The notes under the pieces were generated by a model. It was not told the DNA's origin. It ran no database searches and saw nothing but the letters and a program-made list of their open reading frames with translations. DNA of 64,000 nucleotides, taken from assembly GCA_945910005.1 (NCBI GenBank), contig OX246747.1:33708293-33772292 (forward strand). The letters run 5' to 3'. Numbering within the stretch: the stretch's first letter is position 1; each line of letters begins with the position of its first letter. Of this stretch, positions 51,373-63,300 are shown piece by piece. A program made the translations under genes and the position numbers. Origin of the DNA: Isoperla grammatica (lineage: Eukaryota > Arthropoda > Insecta > Plecoptera > Perlodidae).

Positions 51373-54300
51373 CTGTAACGAAGACAAGACAATCATACCG
51401 GGGGGTAGTGACCTTGTATGACCTTGTAACCTTGTGGCCTTGTGACCTCGTGGACTTGTGACTTGTGACCTTGTAACCTTGTGACCTCGTAACCTCGTGA
51501 CCTTGTGACATCATGACCTTGTGTCCTTGTGACATTGTGACCTTGTGACCTTGTGATGGTGCGGGTGATTGTATTGTTATGTATTCTATATATTATCTGC
51601 ATTCTGCAACAGGACCGAGGTCCCACTAGTGCAAATTTAATATTCTGTACAATAAGATGATTGATGAATGATTATGGGGAGAGAGGAGGGAAAACCTGAT
51701 ACCAGCACGTAGCCTACTTCTGTCAAAGAGTACCGAGGGTACCATCGGCTTTACGAAAGGAGGTTGTCGTAAGGAAGGTAGTCGATTGCCGAGGACATAA
51801 TAATATGCAACAGGTAGGGAAGGGGAACGCAGAATGTCGACCTACAGCAAGTCATCCCCACAGAAGTAAAAGGAAGCCGCTATCTATCTCTGGTGCAGAA
51901 ACTCGAGCAGTAGGCGCGATACCTTTGGCGGTAAAGGCGATAAGATAACGCGCTATCAGTCCACGGGTTAGGGGGTCATCCACTGTTGGGTTATACCTTT
52001 GGCGGCACAGGTGATAAGATAACGCGCTATCAATACACGTGTTAGGGGTTATCTACTGTCGACTTTCTGCAGGTCGACTTTACGGGTACCCGTAGGGAAG
52101 TAGACTCACCCGCCAGGTGTCTCCAAAGCCCATCAGACTCTCCATGGTGCTGACGTCGCGTCCCTTGACCTTGAGCACCTCGATCACCTGGTTGCGCGTC
52201 TCCAACAGGCGCTGTTGGTTGTGCGCGTAAAAGTCGCGCTGTTTCAGTTGTATCTCCTGCGAGGCGCAACGCAGGTCCAACTCTTTGGTGCGTTCCAGCA
52301 TCTCGCGCATCGACGCCTTCAGCTCCGCCACCTGTAAGAGTCACCGCCCCCGTTAGAAGTAATCGGGCTGGTAAATGATATGGGCAGGTCAGAAAAAGAA
52401 GCCGTTTTATATTGGATAGCGAAGAAGAGGAATTGCTGAGGAAGGCATCTCTGCACAGGAAAAAAAAAAGAAGTGATCGCCTACCCCCACGGGTACGGAA
52501 CTACCCAAATTCAGACGGTCGAAAAATGATGATGATATTTGGGTTCGGTTGTACGTCACATATTTTTGCAACGAGGCTAATCGTGACTTGGTTGTAAAAC
52601 CTTTTTTAAATGCTTTGAAATTTTGCCAAAATAATATGATGTGATTCCCCCGAGAGTTTTTTCAATGAATATGATCCATTTTTAATTGTTCCTATTAAGC
52701 TTTTTTAAATAAACAAATATCTACCAACTTAGTTTTACAAGAACTCGTTAAACTATATCTAAGGGTCCTAGACCAGTTTTGAAAATGGTATATCATTTAT
52801 GACGCACTGGGGGTAGAAAATTGTCCTTGTACGAGTAAGAAAAAAAATCTTGAACGAAAAATTGCGTAAAAAAATAAAAAATAAAGCAAGCTCCATAAAT
52901 GTTCACGAGTATGTCGTGCGTCGCCCGAGTGACCACCGACCGAGGTGGGCGGTGGAGACCCGCGAAGGTGGCGCACCTGGTGTTGAAGAGTGGCGACCTC
53001 AACGCGATCCGCGTCCTCCGTCTCCGAGATGCGCAACGAGTTCAACAGGTCCTGGAGCTTCTCGATCTTCTCGTGGGCCAGACTACAGTGTTTCTCTCTG
53101 CAACAACAACAGGTGGCAGCACAGGTAGCTTTCAATAGACGTCACGTGGCGGCCATTATGAGGTACACATTGCTTGTTTACATTTGTTGTGTCAATAGGG
53201 CACTAGCAACACCGAAAGACAACAATGAAACAAATGAATGGAATCGATGGACAAACAACAAGCTGTCAAAAAATAATTACTTCTGATTTTGGAAAACAAA
53301 ACAAAAAACAAACAAATACACATACGAAACTTTCACTTAGTCGTTGTCCATCATTACAAGTTTTAAATGGCGAGCAGTTACTATTGCTACACTTGTTTTC
53401 ATTTGTATGGTTGCAATTTTATTATTTTGACAGCTGATTGTTTGTCCATCAGTTCAATTCATTTGTTCCATTGTTGCAGTACGGATGTAACGTCAGTTGC
53501 GGGTTCCCTATACAGTGTTTCTCTCTGCAACAACAACAACAGGTGGCAGCACGATCGTGACAACACCGAACACGTATTCATAGTCGTCACCTACCCCTAG
53601 AGCGCCCATTGTTGCCAGATAACAGTTTCTTGCAGGTTATTCCCCCCATATAGAAAACAAATCCATAGCAACAACGGGAGCCCCTAGGTAACGACTATGA
53701 ATACCTTAAGCAGTGTTTGATCAGAGACCATGACCCTTAAGAGCGAAGGATACCTCTACGTCAAAAACCGCGTATAATGTTTAGTGTTTAATTATATCTC
53801 AAGAATGAAACAAAAAATCTGAAATCTGAGTAATCAAGGCACTGTGGTTTGATAAGCCCTACAGACTGAATTATAAATGAATTTAACATTATATGCGTGT
53901 GCGTGTGCGTGTGCGTGTGCGTGTGCTCTCACCTGGCAGTCAGCCGCTCCTTCAGGTCTTTGTTCTCGTTCCGCATCTGTTCCATCTCCTCCACCAACTC
54001 GGCGTTAGGTTGCTCCAGGATCGTGAACTCGTTCTGTGAGGCCTTTATTTGACCCTCGTTCTCTTGCACCCACTGGTACATGTGCTCCTGTAACAGTGTC
54101 ACGTAAATGTAATCATATATTCAATTTCTATTATGCATGCTGTTAGAATAAGATTTCATTTCATTTTTATTCGTGCAATTTACAATTTACAATGGTTTGT
54201 GTAACACACGTCATAAATACATGGTGTAATACTAAAAATTAAAACAGAGTATAGTTGAGACTGTAAGAATGACGGCCCCCTCCTCATCCCCTCCACAGCT

Positions 54301-57300
54301 ACCCGACCCCCCTCAACTCCATGAAACAGCAAACTGAACAACTGAAACAAACTGATTTTCAGTTAAGTATTTCATTTTGTCAGGTTGTCATAAAGTTGAG
54401 GGGGGTCGGGTTGCTGTTGAGGGGATAAGGAGGGGGCCGTCATTCTTACAGTTTCTCAACTATAGTACAAATCTAGTTACATTATAACACACGACCATCG
54501 ACCAGTCTACAGCGTTCTTATTGAAAGGAAAGTTCACTACATTATAAAATTCATATCAAATACTGTAGGGCACTTTATACACAAATACAAATGAGAGTAC
54601 AAAATGTGAAATGAAATCACACTTTGTATTATTTATCAAAATGACAACTCGAATATTCCATATATATCATGTATAAAATCGAATTTTATAAAGAGGCTAA
54701 TAAATCTACATCTACATCTACACAGTGGTCAGGACGTACCAATATCTTTGCCACGACTGTACGTCGGACGGGAATGAGCAGTAGCCTATACGTCCGGCAG
54801 TTTTCTATGCGGTCCGCCACCGTGGCGGACCGCAAAGAAAACTAGTTGTAGGCTCTACGTACGCCAAGACGGCCAACGAATTGTAGGCTACACGGCCACC
54901 AGTATGTTGTTGCTAACTGTTATTGCTAAAGCTCTGAATTTCATAAGTGACTTATGACTAGGGTTGCCATAAGTTGTGGTGGTAAAAAGAGGACATTTTA
55001 ATAAAGAGTGGTATACTCAGGGATTAATGAGTCAAGGAGGGTTGAAACCCATGGTACGTGTACAGGCTGACGTAGATAAGCTTGTAATAGGCTAGTGAGA
55101 GAAATGTGTTTTCGTAGCCTGAGGTGATCCCAGCTCGCAGTGAAACCCATGATACGTGTACAGGCTGACGTAGATAAGCTTGTAATAGGCTAGTGAGAGA
55201 AATGTGTTTTCGTAGCCTGAGGTGATCCCAGCTCGCAGTGAAACCCATAATAGGTGTACAGGCTGATGTAGATAAGCTTGTAGTAGGCTAGTGAGAGAAA
55301 TGTGTTTTCGTAGCCTAATGTGATCCCAGCTCACAGTGATACCCATAATAGGTGTACAGGCTGATGAAGATAAGCTTGTAGTAGGCTAGTGAGAGAAATG
55401 TGTTTTCGTAGCCTGAGGTGATCCCAGCTCGCAGTGAAACCCATAATAGGTATACAGGCTGCTGTAGATAAGCTTGTAGTAGGCTAGTGAGAGAAATGTG
55501 TTTTCGTAGCCTGATGTGATCCCAGCTCACAGTGAAACTCATAATAGGTGTACAGGCTGATGTAGATAAGCTTGTAGTAGGCTAGTGAGAGAAATGTGTT
55601 TTCGTAGCCTGATGTGATCCCAGCTCACAGTGAAACCCATAATAGCTGTACAGGCTGATGTAGATAAGCTTGTAGTAGGCTAGTGAGAGAAATGTGTTTT
55701 CGTAGCCTGAGGTGATCCCCGCTCGCAGTGAAACCCATAATAGGTATACAGGCTGATGTAGATAAGCTTGTAGTAGGCTAGTGAGAGAAATGTGTTTTCG
55801 TAGCCTGATGTGATCCCAGCTCACAGTGAACCCCATAATAGGTGTACAGGCTGATGTAGATAAGCTTGTAGTAGGCTAGTGAGAAAAATGTGTTTTCGTA
55901 GCCTGAGGTGATCCCAGCTCACAGTGAAACCCATAATAGGTGTACAGGCTGATGTAGATAAGCTTGTAGTAGGCTAGTGAGAGAAATGTGTTTTCGTAGC
56001 CTGAAGTGATCCCAGCTCACAGTGAACCCCATAATAGGTGTACAGGCTGATGTAGATAAGCTTGTAGTAGGCTAGTGAGAAAAATGTGTTTTCGTAGCCT
56101 GAGGTGATCCCAGCTCACAGTGAAACCCATAATAGGTGTACAGGCTGCTGTAGATAAGCTTGTAGTGGGCTAGTGAGAGAAATGTGTTTTCGTAGCCTGA
56201 TGTGATCCCAGCTCACAGTGAAACCCATAATAGGTACATACAGGCTGCTGTAGATAAGCTTGTAGTAGGCTAGTGAGAGAAATGTGTTTTCGTAGCCTGA
56301 TGTGATCCCAGCTCACAGTGAAACCCATAATAGGTGTACAGGCTGATGTAGATAAGCTTGTAGTAGGCTAGTGAGAGAAATGTGATTTCGTAGCCTGATG
56401 TGATCCCAGCTCACAGTGAAACCCATAATAGGTGTACAGGCTGCTGTAGATAAGCTTGTAGTAGGCTAGTGAGAGAAATGTGTTTTCGTAGCCTGAGGTG
56501 ATCCCAGCTCACAGTGAAACCCATAATAGCTGTACAGGCTGCTGTAGATAAGCTTGTAGTAGGCTAGTGAGAGAAATGTGTTTTCGTAGCCTGATGTGAT
56601 CCCAGCTCACAGTGAAACCCATAATAGCTGTACAGGCTGCTGTAGATAAGCTTGTAGTAGGCTAGTGAGAGAAATGTGTTTTCGTAGCCTGAGGTGATCC
56701 CAGCTCACAGTGAAACCCATAATAGGTGTACAGGCTGCTGTAGATAAGCTTGTAGTAGGCTAGTGAGAGAAATGTGTTTTCGTAGCCTGAGGTGATCCCC
56801 GCTCGCAGTGAAACCCATAATAGGTATACAGGCTGATGTAGATAAGCTAGTAGTGGGCTAGTGAGAGAAATGTGTTTTCGTAGCCTGAGGTGATCGCAGC
56901 TCGCAGTGAAACCCATAACAGGTGTACAGGCTGATGTAGATAAGCTAGTAGTGGGCTAGTGAGGGAAATGTGTTTTCGTAGCCTGAGGTGATCGCAGCTC
57001 GCAGTGAAACCCATAACAGGTGTACAGGCTGATGTAGATAAGCTAGTAGTGGGCTAGTGAGGGAAATGTGTTTTTGTAGCCTGAGGTGATCGCAGCTCGC
57101 AGTGAAACATACACATTCATTCATTTCACTTATAACAGCATATCCACAAGAATTTAGTTTCAAATATCAACAATAAGTGCGTGTACTTCTTGCTTTGACT
57201 TTGTAACGCATGTAATGATGGTGTTCATTTGTTCTGTCTGCGTAAATAAATACAATGTGTACATTTGTGCCTTCATTTTTCATATTTTGTCTAAAACACA

Positions 57301-60300
57301 ATTTTAATATTATTTATTATTGTTGCATATTATTATTGTATTGTATATAATAAATAAAAGAATACGTGAATGTTGCTATGTGTTCACCTTACACTTCCCC
57401 TTCAATGTTTGTAATCATGTGGAACTATTGTTTGTGTTTATTATTGTTTGTATTGTATAATCAATAAAGGAATATGTGAATGTTGGTATGTTTTCACCCT
57501 ATCTCTCCAATATTTGCAACATGTATAACTATTGTTTGTCTTAATTATTAATTGTATTGTATAATCAATAAAATAATATGTGAATGTTGGTATATTTTCA
57601 CCCTACACTTTCCCTCCAATGTTTGTAATCATGTGGAACTATTGTTTGTGTTTATTATTGTTTGTATTGTATAATCAATAAAAGATTTATGAATGTTGGT
57701 ATGTGTTCACCCTACACAATGAGGCCCAGTATATTTGCGTTAACTTGAGTATTTCAACACTACAAACTCCCAAATAGAAAATAAAATAGACCACAACGAA
57801 CATACTTTCTCAAAAAACACACCGTTCGATAATATTTTAAACCTAGTTAGAAATAATTACGTTTATAGGTCCCTCCCTATACAACCTTTCATAGACTACG
57901 CATAGACGTAATTTCTTATTTGATAGAAGACGTGCGCATGTTTATTAGACATGAATACAATTGGCATTACGCTCTCTATTGGCAGATATAAACAAAGTGC
58001 AAGAAATTCCAGCTTGTTCGAGTTAATTACGTTTATAGGTCGTTGATACAACAGTTCATAGATTACGCTGTTAAACGTATACCATTGATTTGATAGAAGA
58101 CGTCGTGATATTTAACTGATTTGAACACTCCATCTTAACGTTTAGAGCTAATGGGCCATGTTTGTGTATTGAACCATTATAATCAGCTGTTAAACCAAGA
58201 TTTACTAGAAAACCACGATTGCCAATTTATATTAACGGAAATCGAAAGAATTTACCTTTTGAAAGGAAAAGAATTGTAACGAAATACAACAGCGCGCTTC
58301 CTGTTGGCCCTCTAAACTCTATTTCACGGTCTATTATACATATAATGGTCATTAGCTCTAAACGTTTCGTTACCACTAAGAGCGGATGGGCTTTATAGGC
58401 CACCTAGGTCAGGAGGTGGATGGGTGACCACTCTCCTCTGAAACGGTTAGAGCAGATTGGAGGGTTAGAAAGCTTGCGTGTAACAGCTTCGTTCTTCTCG
58501 TCAACTGCTCGGGAGTCCAGGTAAGTGGAGGAACCTATATGACTGGTCAAAGTTACACCGTCCTTTCGGATGGGACGTAAAGCCGATGGTCCCCTTGGTA
58601 CTTTTCGACATGAGTAGGCTACGTGCCGGTACCAGGCTTCCCCTCCTCCCTTCTTCATTATCATTCATCAATCATCACTCGTCAGGCTTAAGAGGGCATT
58701 GTGCCCTACACTGGCCTTAATTACAGTAAAATATATAAAATAATAGGCAACTCAAAGTAGACTAGATGCAATCTGGTGGCAATCAAATAAACTTCTATTA
58801 GGAGGAGATTACTCATCGTTGATTCGTTGAAACTATGAATGGCGCTGACAAGGAAGTAGCTTAGCAGCGCCATCTATTGTTAGTTTGAGTCTCCTGGTTG
58901 TGTAACCATCAATGGCGCTGACAAGGAGGTAGCTTAGCAGCGCTATCTATTGTTAGTTTGAGTCTCCTACACCGGCAAGCTTACCATGTCGTTGATCTTC
59001 TCGAGCAACACCATCTGTTCCTGTCTTAGGCCGTCGTTCTCCGTCTCCAGATCGGCCAGCCGACCCCGGCAGAGATTCAGCTGTTCCCACACGGACACCT
59101 CCCGCTCGTTCAGCCCAAAGTCTGTAGACAAAACACGACACATTATAGGTACACACACACATACACATACACTATAGGCAACCCAAGACAACCATACACA
59201 TGCTTTCGTCACAGGCGAGGCATTCGTAGCCAATCAGCGATCGGTGTGCCTCGGGCGGTTCGCTGGTTGGCTACGACTGCCTCGCCTGTGACGAAAGCAT
59301 GTCTAAGGTAGTCTTGAATTGCCTTTACACTGTACGACACATATATACTAGTCCCAACAAAAGTATTTGCATACCGATCTCAGGTCATTGTCTACTGCCC
59401 CCTTTCAACCGGGCCAACTGAAAGAAAATCAACAGGTATACCTGGCGATCTTTCACATTTTCGTAAATGTACGGTTCGGCTTATAGGCGGTTTGGCCACA
59501 CTCACCGTTACAAGTAACCAACGGAAGGTCTTAAATTATCCCCAATGGACCTGTTTAGATTAAATGGTATAGGAATTAGTAAAGTAGAAAATTAAACTGC
59601 CACCTTGGACTCGGCTGTGTCGTAAGCATCAGAATACTTTCGTTAGGACAAATATACACACTAGCCGGCATGTTTTCAAAAACCTATTTGCAGAGAAGCT
59701 ATATTTAAGGTAAATAATTATTCAAATGATTTTTTATTTTTTGGTAATGACAGTAAAAACTGTAATGATATAAATTTTTCGTAGGAATCCCAGTTATAGG
59801 GCGCACACTAGCTTTACCTGATGTGCCTATCTTCAGGTGACTAACTAGGTATATTAGGGTGTTTGGATAGCTGGTAAGGAATGTCCGAGGGACTCAATGC
59901 CAGCATTCGCCTTTAGGACTGAGGAAAACCTCGGCGGAAAATCCTTCAGTCAGGACTGCCGGTGGCCGAAATCGAACCGGCGACGTCCCAAACTAGAGTC
60001 ACGCGTCTTGTACCTCCGAGCCACCTCTAGGATGAGACTACAAAACGGTGATCGTCACCAAAAGCTACAAACGAATGCGAGAGATTGTAAAACGTCGATT
60101 GAAACGTTACCTTCCGGCATCGACGGTAACTCTCGTCCTGGATTTGTCTGCCGCACCAGATTGATTGTCGCCCCCTCCACCAGTTTCAGGTAGTCGTCCT
60201 TCTTCGCCAGCTTCCGTTCTAGGTTCAACCTGCGCAGACAGACGTGCGCACGCGCGTTTCAGGACATTTCATTGTCTACACATGTTATAGTTGTCCCAAG

Positions 60301-63300
60301 ACTACCTCACACATGCTTTCGTCACAGGCGACTGGTTCGTAGCCAATCAGCGATCGGTATTGGACCGGATGTGTCTCGGACGGTTCGCTGGTTGGCTACG
60401 ACTGCCCCTGATGTGACGAAAGCAGGTGTTAAGTTATCTTGGGTCCACTATAATGTTAATGTTAAATACTTTAAGCACAGAGCTTTAAATGGGCAAATGG
60501 GCCATAACTACCCAGTGACAACCTGTCCCTCCCTCCCTCCCACCCTCATCACTTCCTATCCCTAATTCTATTTCTAAATTCCCTTACCGATTCACACTCA
60601 ACAACCTCCTCGGGTAACTCATTCCATTCCCTAACCTTTCTTTCAACAAATCCAAACCTACCCAGATCACTTCTTACCATCTGGCGCTGAAACTTCCATT
60701 TATGATCCCCCCCTCGCTCTGTATACCTCTTCTTGCAATCTGCTACGGGTTTCCCCCCACCCTCTTTCCCCCCTTAGTTTCTTTGTATAGATAACACATC
60801 CTATCACTCACTCGTCCTGTTTCATACATGTATACGGTATAGTTGTGATTTGTGACGGCAAATTCGTGAAGCAATGGCTACATTCCACTTTTTTTTTACA
60901 AGTTTTGTGAATTGATAATCGCGTCTCCTACCCCTAAAGGCGCCCGGTGTTGCTGCTCTGGATTTATTTTCTATATTATGGCAAATAACATGCATGAAGC
61001 TATTACCTAGCAACAACGGGCGCCCCTAGGTGTAGGGGACGACGACTTTGAATACGGACCTAAGATCTTGGATGATAGTTGGGTTTTACGTTCCACATGT
61101 TTTAAATTTGGCTAATCGAGACGTGTGGTTGAAATATGAAAATGGGGATGTTTTGAGGAAAGGTAGACGGACGGGGAGGAAAAGTACAAGGTGAGCGAAA
61201 GGGAAACGGGAGGAATAATGTTCTAGATAAAGTTATCCCCTCGCGGGATAAGAAACATCTCAAAGCTCATGATTGGCGATTACCCTGAAGACAACAAGTT
61301 GTCCCATAGATAAATAGTTATACTATATCATTATATCGGTGGGGGAGGGGGGGCCGGGGAGGGGGGTGGGGGGATGAGTAAGGACGTGTACGAAAGCCGG
61401 CGCTACCGTTGACGTAATCAATAATCATCAACAGTCATTAACTGGAAGTCATCCATTGTTGACGGCAATTGATTATTTTTTGTTTCACAACGTACTCGAC
61501 AGCTGACGTCTTCCAAATCGAATCCAGCAAGGGAGGGAGGGAAGGGCCACGGCGGTGGAGGAGAAATCTTACGTGATGATGATTGATTAATGGGGCTTAA
61601 CGTCTCATATTTGTGCAACAATGGCTAATCGAGACGATGAGCGAGTGATAATGAAGATGAGAAGATGATGATGAAGAATAAAGCCACATCCGAATCAGAT
61701 CCATTGTACGTCGCGTGGGTCGTCATATGGGAGTCAAGCAAGGGTGGGCAGGGCCAAGTGGGAGGAGAAATATTCAGTGGGACAGTGGGGGGGAAGGGGG
61801 GGTCCCTTTTCGTCGCCTCTTACGACTAGCAAAGTCACTCTGGGCCTATTGTACCCCGGGCCCAGACGGGCGAAATCTTACGTGGTACAGTGGGAGGGAG
61901 GGGGGAAAATCTACCAAGGAAGGGAGTTAAGGGCCACGGCGGTGGAAAAGGAATCTTAAGTGGTGGGAGGAAGGGGGGAGGGGGAGAGACAGGGCGCCTC
62001 TTACGACTGGCAGAGTCACAAAACAAGTGTGTATAGACCGACTCACATGTCGTCGCGTTCAGACTCCAGGGTGATGGCCGCCTCCTTCAACTGTCTCTCC
62101 AGGTCCTGGATCTTGGCCATGTTCTGGTTGTTGAGTCTGATGTGACTCTCGTTCATCTGGTGGAGGCTGCGGACAAACAGACAAACACACAGACATTATG
62201 AACACAACGCATTCCGTTATCTCGTTATAATGATTAGAAAACACAAATTTGAAGTTTATAGGTCGTTTGGTGACGTATACGACAACTACGATCGTGTGAC
62301 CTCGGCGTGTGTTTGGAGGACAGGGACAAGTGGTGGGAGGTTAGGAGTATGGGGAGGCGTAACAAGTGCACAGAGAACGTTGCGAGTGATCCGACCAACA
62401 GTCACTGAAGATTGGATACACACAACTTTCATAAGTCATTGCAAAACTATTTGACTTCTTTGGAATCTTTGGATAATTTTACAATAATAAGTAGTGCACC
62501 CCCTTCCTTACAACAACTCACGTCTCTGCATGGGAGTTCGACGAGCCTCCGCCTGTCCGAGATCAAGGTGACCTTGCCCCCCTTTCTCCCCTCCCCTCCA
62601 CCCTCCCTCCAACTCACGTCTCTGCATGGGAGTTCGACGAGCCTCCGCTAATCCGAGATCAATGTGACCTTGTCCCCCTTTCTCCCCTCCCCACCCCTCG
62701 TTCAACTCACGTCCACCTCTGAATGGGAGTTCGACGAGCCTCCGCTAGTCCGAGATCAAGGTGACCTTGCCCCCCCTCCCTCCCCTCCACAACTCCAACT
62801 CACGTCCTCCTCTGCATGGGAGTTCGACGAGCCTCCGCTAGTCCGAGATCAAGGTGACCTTGCCCCCCCTCCCTCCCCTCCACAACTCCAACTCACGTCC
62901 TCGTCTGTACGGGAGTTCGACGAGCCTCCGCTAGTCCGACATCAAGGTGACCTTACCCCCATCCCTCCCCTTCCCACCCCTCACCCCCTCCCACTCACGT
63001 CCTACTCTGTACGGGTATAGTTCGACGATCCTCCGCTAGTCCGAGATCAAGGTGACCTTGCCCCCCTCCCCTCCCCTCCCCCCCTCCAACTCACGTCCTC
63101 TGCATGGCGCTCTTCTCGTCCTTGATCTTGGCCAGCATCTCGACGTTGAGCTGCGACGTCCGCTCCTCCATCTTGATCTTGGCTACGAACTTGCTGTCGC
63201 GCTGCAGCACCATCTTCTTCATCTCGTCGAGTTTCGTTTCAAACTGTTTGATCTCGCGTCTTAGTCGCGCCACCTCGTCCTCGGCTTCTCTAAGCTCTTT

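Noticed and set aside
46504..51535. Long Arg-, Ser- or Val-rich open frames overlapping the 4.9-kb exon in other frames and strand
   Set aside because: Low-complexity shadows of the GC-rich repeat-coding exon, whose own frame is fixed by splice phase to eight other exons.
55003..57108. CRISPR-like reading of the 98-bp periodic array
   Set aside because: The whole unit repeats without unique spacers and the context is an intron of an animal gene; it is a satellite.
62664..63020. A 118-codon proline-rich repeat protein on the plus strand
   Set aside because: Arises because the donor-array unit is mostly 93 bp; it lies antisense in an intron with no splice or start support.
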